NCBI RefSeq assembly: GCF_900102035.1
Contig: NZ_LT629689.1
Span: 2,960,001-3,024,000, forward strand
Length of the DNA: 64,000 nucleotides
Reading direction: 5' to 3'
Origin: Pseudomonas extremaustralis
Lineage (GTDB): Bacteria > Pseudomonadota > Gammaproteobacteria > Pseudomonadales > Pseudomonadaceae
This document shows, piece after piece, positions 56,202 to 64,000 of this stretch. The position numbers and the translations under genes are program-made. Every line of letters starts with the position of its first letter. Within the stretch, counting starts at the first letter, position 1. The notes under the pieces are model-generated. The model ran no database searches, had not been told where the DNA came from, and saw only the letters and a program-made list of their open reading frames with translations.

Positions 56202-58711
56202 TGGCACGTTTGCCGCTGTTGCGCCTGTTCAGCCTGGCCATGCGCCAATTACTGCGCGATGCCCGTGCCGGCGAACTGCGCGTGTTGTTTTTCGCCCTGC
56301 TGGTGGCCGTGGCCGCCAGTACTGCAATCGGTTACTTCGGTGCCCGCCTTAACGGCGCCATGCTGTTGCGCGCCACCGAGTTCCTGGGGGCCGACCTGGT
56401 GCTCGAAGGCAGTTCGCCGGCGCGGCCCGAACAGATCAGGTCCGGGACTGAACTGGGCCTGGATCACGCCCGTGTCGTGGAGTTTTCCAGCGTCATTGCC
56501 ACCGACAACGGTATCCAGCTCTCCAGCATCAAGGCGGTCAACGAGCAGTACCCACTGCGGGGCGAACTGAAGAGCGCCGCCGCGCCCTTTGGCGATGAAA
56601 CCCCGGGCGGCGGCCCGAAACCCGGTGAAGCCTGGGTAGAAGCGCGGCTGTTGACGGCTCTGGATCTCAAGGTCGGCGACAGTATCGACGTGGGCATGAA
56701 GGCCCTGCGCCTGGCCCGCGTGCTTACCTATGAGCCAGACCGCGCGGGTAATTTCTACAGCCTCACGCCCAGGGTGATGATCAACCTGGCGGACCTGGAC
56801 GCCACCGGCGTGGTCCAGCCCGGCAGCCGCGTCAGTTACCGCGAACTATGGCGCGCGCCCCCGGAGAGTACGGCACTGCAAACCTACCGTGATCTGGTCA
56901 AGCCGGGCCTTGCCGCCAACCAGCGCTTGCAGGACTCACGGGACGGCAACCAGCAGATCGGCGGTGCCCTGGGCAAAGCCGAGCGCTACCTGAACATGGC
57001 CAGCCTCGTGGCGGTGCTGCTGGCTGGCGTGGCCGTGGCCTTGTCGGCCAACCGCTTTGCCACTCGACGTTTCGACGCCAGTGCATTGTTGCGCTGCCTG
57101 GGCTTGTCGCGGCGCGAAACCATGTTGCTCTTCAGCCTGCAATTGAGCGTACTGGGCCTGTTCGCGAGCTTGACCGGCGCCGTGCTGGGCTGGCTGGCGC
57201 AATTCGGTCTGTTCTACTTTTTGCACGACCTACTGCCGGCCGACGTACCGCCTGGCGGCTTGCTGCCGGCCATTGCCGGGATCGGCACCGGGCTGATCGC
57301 CCTGGCCGGCTTCGCCTTGCCACCGCTTGCCGCACTGGGCCGCGTACCGCCGCTGCGGGTATTGCGTCGCGACATGCTACCCATCCCGTCCAGCACCTGG
57401 ATGGTCTATGGCGCGGCACTGTTCGCCCTGGGCCTGATCATGTGGCGCCTGAGCCTGGATCTGGTACTGACCTTCGCCCTGCTGGGGGGTGGCGTGGTGG
57501 CGGCGCTGATCCTCGGCGGCTTGCTCTTGCTGCTGTTGCAAAGCCTGCGTCGATTGCTGGCCCGTGCGTCCCTGCCTTGGCGCCTGGGCTTGGGGCAGCT
57601 GCTGCGCCATCCATTGGCGGCGGCAGGCCAGTCCCTGGCATTTGGCCTGATCCTGCTATCCATGGGCTTGATTGCCTTGTTGCGCGGCGAGTTGCTCGAC
57701 ACCTGGCAAAACCAGTTGCCCAAGGACGCCCCCAACTATTTCGCCCTGAATATCCTGCCCGCCGACAAAGACGCCTTCGGCGCCCGCCTGCTGGATGTGC
57801 AGGCACAATCGGCACCATTGTATCCGGTAGTGCCAGGCCGACTGATCAGCATCAACGGCGAGCCGGTGCAGGAACTTGTCAGCAAGGACTCCAGCGGCGA
57901 CCGCGCGATACAGCGTGACTTGAGCCTGACCTGGGCCGCCGACCTGCCGCCGGGCAATGCCCTGACCGCAGGTTCCTGGTGGTCGCCGCAACCGAGCGAC
58001 GACATTCCCGGGGTCTCGGTGGAAGCCAAGGTGGCAGAAAGCCTCAAGCTCAAACTCAACGACCACCTGGTGTTCACGGTCGGCGGGGAAAATCGTGAAG
58101 CGCGGGTCACCAGCCTGCGCACCATCAACTGGGATAACTTCCAGCCCAACTTCTTCATGATTTTCCAGCCAGGCACCTTGAAGGATCTGCCCGCGACCTA
58201 CCTGACCAGCTTTTACCTGGCCCCCGGTCACGACCAGCAGATCGTCGAGCTGTCGCGGGCATTCCCGGCGGTCACCATCCTGCAGGTCGAGGCGCTGCTG
58301 GAGCAATTGCGCAGCATCCTCGCCCAGGTGACCCTGGCGGTGGAATACGTGCTGCTGTTCGTGCTGGCAGCCGGGATGGCCGTGCTGTTCTCCGGCCTGC
58401 AAGCCACCCTCGATGAGCGTATCCGCCAAGGCGCACTGTTGCGCGCACTGGGTGCCGAACGCAAGTTACTGGTCAAGGCCAGGCGCATCGAATTCGGCCT
58501 GCTGGGGGCTGTCAGCGGCGTGCTGGCGGCGCTGGGGACAGAACTGGTGACCTGGGTGCTGTACCGCTATGCGTTTGACCTGGCCTGGCATCCGCACCTG
58601 TGGTTGCTGCTGCTGCCAGTGATCGGTGCAGTGCTGATCGGTGGGGCCGGGGTATTCGGTACGCGGCGCGCATTGAACGCCAGCCCACTGACCGTATTGC
58701 GCGAAGGCTGA
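56201..58711 (+). CDS. ybbP: FtsX-like ABC permease YbbP
   Basis: 836 aa. Two FtsX domains: one with helices around ~265-385 (ATRRFDASALLRCLGLSRRETMLLF) and one at the C-terminus (ATLDERIRQGALLRALGAERKLLVKARRIEFGLLG), an N-terminal helix at ~20-45, and two large periplasmic domains between. Ends GTRRALNASPLTVLREG as in the family. Its ATG overlaps the ybbA stop by one base. Probably a mechanotransmission-type system rather than a simple pump. Confidence 0.93.
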   Translation: MARLPLLRLFSLAMRQLLRDARAGELRVLFFALLVAVAASTAIGYFGARLNGAMLLRATEFLGADLVLEGSSPARPEQIRSGTELGLDHARVVEFSSVIATDNGIQLSSIKAVNEQYPLRGELKSAAAPFGDETPGGGPKPGEAWVEARLLTALDLKVGDSIDVGMKALRLARVLTYEPDRAGNFYSLTPRVMINLADLDATGVVQPGSRVSYRELWRAPPESTALQTYRDLVKPGLAANQRLQDSRDGNQQIGGALGKAERYLNMASLVAVLLAGVAVALSANRFATRRFDASALLRCLGLSRRETMLLFSLQLSVLGLFASLTGAVLGWLAQFGLFYFLHDLLPADVPPGGLLPAIAGIGTGLIALAGFALPPLAALGRVPPLRVLRRDMLPIPSSTWMVYGAALFALGLIMWRLSLDLVLTFALLGGGVVAALILGGLLLLLLQSLRRLLARASLPWRLGLGQLLRHPLAAAGQSLAFGLILLSMGLIALLRGELLDTWQNQLPKDAPNYFALNILPADKDAFGARLLDVQAQSAPLYPVVPGRLISINGEPVQELVSKDSSGDRAIQRDLSLTWAADLPPGNALTAGSWWSPQPSDDIPGVSVEAKVAESLKLKLNDHLVFTVGGENREARVTSLRTINWDNFQPNFFMIFQPGTLKDLPATYLTSFYLAPGHDQQIVELSRAFPAVTILQVEALLEQLRSILAQVTLAVEYVLLFVLAAGMAVLFSGLQATLDERIRQGALLRALGAERKLLVKARRIEFGLLGAVSGVLAALGTELVTWVLYRYAFDLAWHPHLWLLLLPVIGAVLIGGAGVFGTRRALNASPLTVLREG

Positions 58712-58716
58712 GACCT

Positions 58717-58752
58717 CGCTGGCGCGCCTCCTGCCCAGGAGACGCGCCAGCG
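58717..58752. terminator. Hairpin between convergent ybbP and greB
   Basis: Arms CGCTGGCGCG and CGCGCCAGCG with an inner CTCCTG/CAGGAG stem. No T tract on either side, but its place between convergent genes suggests a transcription stop. Confidence 0.65.
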
Positions 58753-58756
58753 GCGG

Positions 58757-59230
58757 TCACTTCACATACTCGATACGGGTGATCCACCAGCACACTTCGC
58801 CCCCTGGCGTCTGCACAATGGCCTCATCGTCCACTTCCTTGCGCAACAGCGCCCGAGCCATGGGGGAGTCGATGGAGATGTAGTCCATCCGGTCATAAAT
58901 CTCGTCATAACCGACGATGCGAAAACGCTTGGTCTCGCCCTGCTCGTTTTCGATTTCGACCCAGGCCCCGAAAAACACCTTGCCTTCCTGCTCGGGCATG
59001 TACTCCACCACCCGCATGTCTTCCAGACGCTTGCGCAGGTAGCGCACCCGACGGTCGATCTCACGCAGCAGTTTCTTGTTGTACTGGTAGTCGGCGTTTT
59101 CGCTGCGGTCCCCCAGCGAAGCGGCCCATGTCACTTTGCGCGTAGTGTCCGGGCGTTTTTCACGCCACAGGTAATCCAGCTCTTTCTTCAGCGCTTCATG
59201 ACCTTCTTTGGTAATCAGCTTGGTACTCAA
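58757..59230 (-). CDS. greB: Transcription elongation factor GreB
   Basis: 157 aa; rescues backtracked RNA polymerase by stimulating transcript cleavage. Signature WAASLGDRSENADYQYNKKLLREIDRRVRYL contains the acidic tip of the coiled coil, and the C-terminal domain YDEIYDRMDYISIDSPMARALL is complete. The TTG start (reading LSTKLITKEGHEALK) gives the usual length of 157-158 aa; an in-frame ATG nine codons upstream is possible. Confidence 0.94.
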   Translation of the reverse strand: MSTKLITKEGHEALKKELDYLWREKRPDTTRKVTWAASLGDRSENADYQYNKKLLREIDRRVRYLRKRLEDMRVVEYMPEQEGKVFFGAWVEIENEQGETKRFRIVGYDEIYDRMDYISIDSPMARALLRKEVDDEAIVQTPGGEVCWWITRIEYVK

Positions 59231-59343
59231 ACGCTCGCATCCCCAGGCAATGTCCATAGGTGCCGATAGGCCAGGCATTCACAGCCTGGCGTCGGCTGAC
59301 TGGAGTCGATGATAAATGAACGCGGCAAAGTAGCCAGGCCAGT

Positions 59344-60330
59344 CTAACGATCCAACGCCTGATCCAATTCAAGCAATACACTTCGCAAGCTCTGCCGCAG
59401 GCCGGACACCTGGGACGTCATGACCGTCAACATTTCAGTCCTGTGGCTGACCGCCTGCGACTGCTCCTGCAACTGCACAGCGCGCCGCTCCAGTTCATGG
59501 GCCTTTTCATCCAGTTGGTTCTGCTCTTGCTGCAATCGGGCCTGCCATTGCTCAAGCGCTGCTTCACGTTCGATGGCAGCGAGTTTTTGTTGCGTCAGTT
59601 CCTGAGCGACACGCGCCAGGTTGGTCAACGTACTGTCGACTTCAAATAAAGCGCTGTCGCCCCCTGACGCGGGAAGCCTCGGTTGTGCCGCAGCGTCTGG
59701 CTCGCGCGGTAAAACAGGTGCGACCTGAACAAAGCTTGAGGACGTCTGCGCGGATACCTGATGCACCTCCTCAACAGAATGCTCATGGGCAGGCACACGC
59801 TCAGGTTCCGGCAGACTCGCGACCTTTGGAACCGAGCTCATCTGCGATGAGAAGCGAATGGACGGCACAATCAAGGAAGGGCTTTCAATGGCAGGAAGCG
59901 TTGGCGCAGACACGCCAAGCGTGATCACTTTCATCACCAGCGCCTTCTTGATGATCACCGAATGATGATCCTCGGGCCTGGCAGGCGGCAGCTTGCAGCC
60001 CTTCAAGTCGACAAAATGATAAGGAACCTGGGGTTCGGTCACGCCACCCGGCTTGGCGCCCGACGCGGCCAAGGTCAGGATTTGCTTGAAAACATGCATG
60101 GCCACTTGCAAGTCATCTTTGGACTCGACGCCGCCCAAAAAATACCGTTCGAGTTTTTTGCGTAAGGCCGCAATGTAGACCCTGGAACTCCCCGGTTCCA
60201 CTTCTTCGTCAAGGCTATAAACAAGAAAGTTGGAAGCAATCTGACCTACCGCAAAGCCACAAAGCAATGCACCGTTGACTGGCGCATCCTGACCGTTACG
60301 TTCAAGAACAAGTGTACGTAGAAGCATCAT
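59344..60330 (-). CDS. Coiled-coil hypothetical protein divergent from the Gld-like system
   Basis: 328 aa, family not recognised. Residues 1-130 form a compact region (LVYSLDEEVEPGSSRVYIAALRKKLERYFLGG), residues ~135-230 are low in order and rich in Pro, Ser, Val, and residues ~230-328 form a Gln/Glu-rich coiled coil (QWQARLQQEQNQLDEKAHELERR) that ends in LRSVLLELDQALDR. No signal peptide or membrane helix. It is divergent from the GldA-like gene with a 224-base AT-rich region between; a functional link is inference. Confidence 0.75.
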   Translation of the reverse strand: MMLLRTLVLERNGQDAPVNGALLCGFAVGQIASNFLVYSLDEEVEPGSSRVYIAALRKKLERYFLGGVESKDDLQVAMHVFKQILTLAASGAKPGGVTEPQVPYHFVDLKGCKLPPARPEDHHSVIIKKALVMKVITLGVSAPTLPAIESPSLIVPSIRFSSQMSSVPKVASLPEPERVPAHEHSVEEVHQVSAQTSSSFVQVAPVLPREPDAAAQPRLPASGGDSALFEVDSTLTNLARVAQELTQQKLAAIEREAALEQWQARLQQEQNQLDEKAHELERRAVQLQEQSQAVSHRTEMLTVMTSQVSGLRQSLRSVLLELDQALDR

Positions 60331-60554
60331 GATAATCAGGCCTCATCACAAGGGGCGGAAAGTTTAAATAAACAACAAATAAACATTCGACAATAGAAAA
60401 GTTATAAAACACCAAACAATTGTTTCAGCGACGCGCTGGGCACGCACGTAGGACTTGTCTTATTAATGCCCCTCGGCGTTCCCAAAAACGTCTATTGTCC
60501 GTAACCTTTTTCGATCTAGCCACTGACGTCATACCAAACTTATTCGGTAAAAAT

Positions 60555-61481
60555 ATGATCGAAATAAGCAATCTGACAAAACACCTGGACAAGAAAAAAA
60601 TAATCAGCAACTTCTCTTTCAGTGCCAATCACCCAGAATGCCTAGGATTATTTGGCGAAGACCGTATCGCTAAAACGGCACTTCTCCAGTTGATATCGGG
60701 CTCAACCCAACCTTCCAGCGGCTATATAAAAATCCAAGGGTTCAACACTCAAACCCATCCGTTTAAAGCCAGAAAATTCGTCGGCTACCAGCTTGACCAA
60801 AACCTCGATCACCCCACCCTGTCGGTTAAAGCGTTTCTTGAATTCATCGCCGCCATGCGTGGGCTGCGCGGCAGCGAAAAACGCGCGCGAGTGGAAGAGG
60901 CCGCTACGCGGCTGGACTTGTTACCTGCGCTCAATGCACCACTCGACGCCCTGTCCATGGGGTTGAAGCGCAGGGTCGCGATTGCCCAGGCCATCCTGCA
61001 TGCACCGGCCTTGTTACTACTGGATGAGCCAACCGAAGGGATGGCGCCGGATCAGAAACACCACTTCAAGGCCCTGATCCAGTCATTGACGCAAGAAATG
61101 ACGGTGATCATCGCTTCTCGCCATTGCGAGCAATTGTCGCAAGTCTGTACCCGCGCGCTGGTTATCGCAGACGGTCGCCTGGTGGCCGATACACCGCTGT
61201 CCGAGCTGCGGCGCAACTCCCGCCATTTCCAGGCAGTCACCCTGACCGCGGACAGCCCCTTGGATCTGCTGGCCCTTGCCGTGCTGCCCGGCGTGGCAGG
61301 TATCGAAGAACATCGGCATGCCCCCGGCACCGTGACCGTCCTGGCCATGCCGGGGCATGCGATCTACCCCCACATCAATACCCTCATCGCCAATCGCCGC
61401 TGGAAAATCAATTCACTGAACCTGGAACCAGGTCGCCTGCACGACGTGGTTCACCATCTGAGCCGCGAGGCCCCTCTTTGA
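60555..61481 (+). CDS. GldA-like ABC ATPase with degraded Walker A motif
   Basis: 308 aa. The overall order is ABC-type: signature LSMGLKRRVAIAQA, Walker B ALLLLDEPTEGMAP and H-loop IIASRHCEQ, with an ~85-residue C-terminal extension (FQAVTLTADSPLDLLALAVLPG) as in GldA/NatA-type ATPases. The P-loop reads LFGEDRIAKTALLQL: the Lys and Thr are kept, but two of the three glycines of GxxGxGKS/T are Arg and Ala, so nucleotide binding may be altered. Start MIEISNLTKHL. AT-rich, atypical first 150 bases. Followed by a permease and a GldG-like gene. Confidence 0.85.
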   Translation: MIEISNLTKHLDKKKIISNFSFSANHPECLGLFGEDRIAKTALLQLISGSTQPSSGYIKIQGFNTQTHPFKARKFVGYQLDQNLDHPTLSVKAFLEFIAAMRGLRGSEKRARVEEAATRLDLLPALNAPLDALSMGLKRRVAIAQAILHAPALLLLDEPTEGMAPDQKHHFKALIQSLTQEMTVIIASRHCEQLSQVCTRALVIADGRLVADTPLSELRRNSRHFQAVTLTADSPLDLLALAVLPGVAGIEEHRHAPGTVTVLAMPGHAIYPHINTLIANRRWKINSLNLEPGRLHDVVHHLSREAPL

Positions 61482-62203
61482 AACTGCTGCCTGTCATTTT
61501 CAAGCGTCAAATCGCCACGTATGCCTGCACACCTGGCACTTACCTGAGTATTGCCATTTTCCTGGTACTGTCGGTGACATTGGGGTTGTACACGAGCCCG
61601 TGGCTGGAGCGCGACACCCACCACCTAGAAGCTTTCTTCCAGTTACATCCCTGGCTTTATCTACTCTTGATCCCTGCCCTGGCGTTGCAACTCTGGTCGG
61701 ATGAGTCCAATACCGGCTTTCTCGACCTGATGAAAACATTGCCCGTCACGACGGTTGAATGGGTAATCGGTAAATTTCTTGCCGCCTGGGTCGTGGCTGG
61801 CATGGCACTGCTGTTGATGTTTCCCCTTGTCATCATTGCCAACTATCTGGACACCGCGGACAACAACATCATTGCCTCGCAATTCCTGGCGAGTTGGTTG
61901 CTGGCAGGCAGTTATCTTTCGGTTGCGTGTTTTATTTTTACGTTGGTACGTCAGCGCATCGTTATTTTGCTATTGACGGTAGGCTTATTGCTCTCGGCCA
62001 GCGGACTTTCTGCTGTGGTAGATGCGCTGGAACACCAGGCGCCTGTCTGGATGATCGACAGTTATACCGCCCTCAGCCCGTTCTCCCGATTCAGCATGAT
62101 CGACAATGGAAAGTTCACGCTTCGCGATACGCTTTATTTCATTAGTTTGATTCTGGCCTTTCTCACTGCGACCACAGTGACCCTCAACTATAAGCACAGC
62201 TGA
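61478..62203 (+). CDS. GldF-like ABC permease
   Basis: 241 aa with six predicted helices; the first cytoplasmic stretch MKLLPVIFKRQIATYACTPGTYLS and the LMKTLPVTTVEWVIGKFLAAWVV segment match ABC-2/GldF-type permeases. The TTG start overlaps the ATPase stop by 4 bases and has CGAGG upstream. In Flavobacterium the GldAFG transporter is needed for gliding; pseudomonads do not glide this way, so the cargo here is unknown. Confidence 0.85.
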   Translation: MKLLPVIFKRQIATYACTPGTYLSIAIFLVLSVTLGLYTSPWLERDTHHLEAFFQLHPWLYLLLIPALALQLWSDESNTGFLDLMKTLPVTTVEWVIGKFLAAWVVAGMALLLMFPLVIIANYLDTADNNIIASQFLASWLLAGSYLSVACFIFTLVRQRIVILLLTVGLLLSASGLSAVVDALEHQAPVWMIDSYTALSPFSRFSMIDNGKFTLRDTLYFISLILAFLTATTVTLNYKHS

Positions 62204-62218
62204 GAAGGAAAGTCCTTA

Positions 62219-63952
62219 ATGCGATCAGCGCTGCGCACCGGCATGACACTTACGGTCATCGTGTTACTTTTTATGGCCTTCAACTTGGTTTGGGTAAACA
62301 AACTCCCCGATATCCGATGGGACTTTACCCAACAAAAAATGCATACCTTATCGGTTCCCCAGCGTCAATTTCTCGGTTCGTTGCAAGCCCCGCTGGACCT
62401 GTATTACTTCAATGCAAACAGCGACCCACAGAGAAACTACGCACTAAAACGCTATGGCAAGCGTATTGAGGATCTGCTCAAGGAATACGAAAAAGCAGCC
62501 AAGGGCATGATCAACCTGCACCTTATCGACCCTGCACCTTTCTCCGAAGACGCCTACAGAGCCCGGTTATTTGGCCTCGATGACAAGTCCGGGTTTATCG
62601 GCCTTATCGGCACCCGCGCCGGTCACAGCGCACAGCGCATCGAATCATTCAGCCTCGACCGGGAGCCCTTGCTCGACTATGAAATCAGCCACCTGATCTA
62701 TAAGTTGCAGCACCCGGAGCGCCCTACTGTCGGGTTGCTGTCGGGGTTGGCCATGAAGGAGTCCGCCGCACGATTACTGAAGGAACTGCAGCAGCATTTC
62801 AACCTGGCCAAGCTGGAATCAACCACCGAGCGTATCCCGGAACAGGTCAAGACCCTGATGGTCGTGCACCCGCGCGCACTACCTGAGCGAACCCTGTACG
62901 CAATTGAGCAATTTGTATTGAAAGGCGGCAAGTTGATGGTGTTCATCGACCCCATCAGCGAGCGTAGCCCGGACACCAAGGCGGCCAACGCTCGCCTGGA
63001 TGAACTGCTTGCCGCCTGGGGTATCCAGATGCCGGCGAACAAATGGCTGGTCGATAGCCTCTACACACCGTTGGAGACGCCCGGCGCCGAAAAGAACGGG
63101 GCGCATCATCCCGGCCGATTGAACCTGCCCCGGCAGGCAATGAATACCCGGGATATCAGCACGTGGAGATTGAATGGGGTGACGGTATCGAGTAGCGGCG
63201 CCCTCTCCCGACGCAGTAAGAGTCGTACAACCTTCACGCCCCTCCTGCAAAGCTCCGAGCAATCCGAATTGCTCGAGGTTGAAGGCTTCGCCGGAGCTAC
63301 CGCACTCGATTCATTGATCGATGACACACCCATCCAGGGAAAACGCCACGTGATTGCCGCCCGTATCGAAGGGCCAGGCTATTCGGCATTTCCCGATGGC
63401 ATCAAGGGGCACCCGCCCGGTTTGCAAAAGGCGGCGCAAATCCACGTAGTCGTCGTCGCCGACACGGACTTGCTCATGGACCAGGTGAGCCGCTTGGCGC
63501 CTGATAACAACGCGCTGTTTGTCTTGAACACATTGGATAGCCTGTCCGCCCTTGATGCACTGGCCAGCATTCACCCTCGCGCGCAGATGCAAGCGTCGCC
63601 GACGGTGCTTGAAGCCATGCGCAGCGCTGCCGAACAGGTCTATCGCATGAAGGCGAGCGAGTTGGAGCGACGCCTGCAGCGCACAGAACAGGAATGGCAG
63701 CTGTTGAGCCCACAAACGACCGTCCTCGGCACCCAAACGGTGGATGCCACCACGCAACTGCAAGCGCTCAACAAGGAACGCCTGCGCTTGCCCATGGAGT
63801 TGCATGCGTTGCGGGTCGAGGCGTATGCGTCGGTGCATCGCCTGGAACTGGCGATCAAACTGGTCGTGACCTACACAATACCGCTGGCGTTATGCCTCGC
63901 AGCGTGGATGGTTTTCCTCGACCAACGCCGGCGTCGCACTGCGTTTCACTGA
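62219..63952 (+). CDS. GldG-like ABC transporter accessory protein
   Basis: 577 aa with one N-terminal helix (~8-28), a large periplasmic part and a C-terminal helix (~545-568) ending in a basic tail. Features: DIRWDFTQQKMHTLSVPQRQFLGSL, as at the start of GldG/DUF7088, and the periplasmic GATase-like core with KGGKLMVFIDPISE and IHVVVVADTDLLMD. A coiled coil is at ~470-520 (ELERRLQRTEQEWQLL). GAAGGAAAG precedes the start. It completes an ATPase-permease-GldG operon that may continue beyond the window. Confidence 0.86.
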   Translation: MRSALRTGMTLTVIVLLFMAFNLVWVNKLPDIRWDFTQQKMHTLSVPQRQFLGSLQAPLDLYYFNANSDPQRNYALKRYGKRIEDLLKEYEKAAKGMINLHLIDPAPFSEDAYRARLFGLDDKSGFIGLIGTRAGHSAQRIESFSLDREPLLDYEISHLIYKLQHPERPTVGLLSGLAMKESAARLLKELQQHFNLAKLESTTERIPEQVKTLMVVHPRALPERTLYAIEQFVLKGGKLMVFIDPISERSPDTKAANARLDELLAAWGIQMPANKWLVDSLYTPLETPGAEKNGAHHPGRLNLPRQAMNTRDISTWRLNGVTVSSSGALSRRSKSRTTFTPLLQSSEQSELLEVEGFAGATALDSLIDDTPIQGKRHVIAARIEGPGYSAFPDGIKGHPPGLQKAAQIHVVVVADTDLLMDQVSRLAPDNNALFVLNTLDSLSALDALASIHPRAQMQASPTVLEAMRSAAEQVYRMKASELERRLQRTEQEWQLLSPQTTVLGTQTVDATTQLQALNKERLRLPMELHALRVEAYASVHRLELAIKLVVTYTIPLALCLAAWMVFLDQRRRRTAFH

Positions 63953-64000
63953 GCCTTCAACGCCTGGCGATCAGCCCCTGCCGAGCGATACGCGTCAGTT

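Overview
The window is ordinary chromosomal DNA of a fluorescent pseudomonad, most likely of the Pseudomonas fluorescens group. The case rests on high GC, REP-type hairpins with the core GCGAGC/GCTCGC between genes, and a gene order (hybrid kinase sagS, ospR, gpx, msrB, alaA-like, htpX, tpm ... deaD ... ohrR, ohr ... efp, earP ... oprI, L,D-transpeptidase, tesA, ybbA, ybbP) that I recall as a conserved block in P. aeruginosa. I saw no rRNA, tRNA, CRISPR array, insertion sequence, prophage or clear island. Coding density is high and nearly all genes are intact.

Layout. 1-4526: cytochrome c maturation operon ccmABCDEF on the minus strand, with ccmF cut by the window edge. 4727-6630: a FliK-like/FlhB-C-terminus-like pair with no flagellar genes beside it. 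6689-9117: molybdenum cofactor genes moeA, moaB and divergent mobA. 9198-14170: small lipoprotein, pseudouridine synthase, glutaredoxin-like protein, a KefB/C-type antiporter and an ammonium transporter. 14518-15563: a DUF883/YqjE/YqjK-like envelope trio. 15656-23316: signalling region with an EAL phosphodiesterase, dGTPase, a stand-alone RocR-like receiver, a NarL-type regulator and a BvgS/RocS-like unorthodox kinase. 23344-32893: fRMsr, an ATPase, a SagS-like hybrid kinase, the ospR-gpx redox operon, msrB, aminotransferase, htpX, tpm and a dioxygenase. 32982-43617: deaD, crotonase, SpeE-like protein, class II DAHP synthase, YcaQ glycosylase, TauE/SafE transporter with LysR regulator, and ohrR-ohr-esterase. 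43684-52459: earP-efp, cysB, stress and nucleotide genes, PilZ protein, class I DAHP synthase, GNAT. 53070-59230: oprI with an adjacent L,D-transpeptidase, tesA, ybbA/ybbP and greB. 59344-63952: a coiled-coil hypothetical gene divergent from a GldA-GldF-GldG-like ABC system.

Two themes recur. The first is thiol/peroxide stress: two one-Cys-sensing MarR regulators (OspR and OhrR), each beside its peroxidase target and each with operator-like repeats lying on the promoter, plus MsrB, fRMsr and glutathione peroxidase. The second is surface and second-messenger signalling: an EAL protein, a PilZ protein, a Roc-like phosphorelay and a SagS-like kinase.

The least explained parts are the Gld-like ABC system with a degraded Walker A motif at the right edge, the FliK/FlhB-like pair linked to ccm, and the REC-only RocR relative. 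Start codons were chosen by family length and Shine-Dalgarno position; doubtful ones are flagged.
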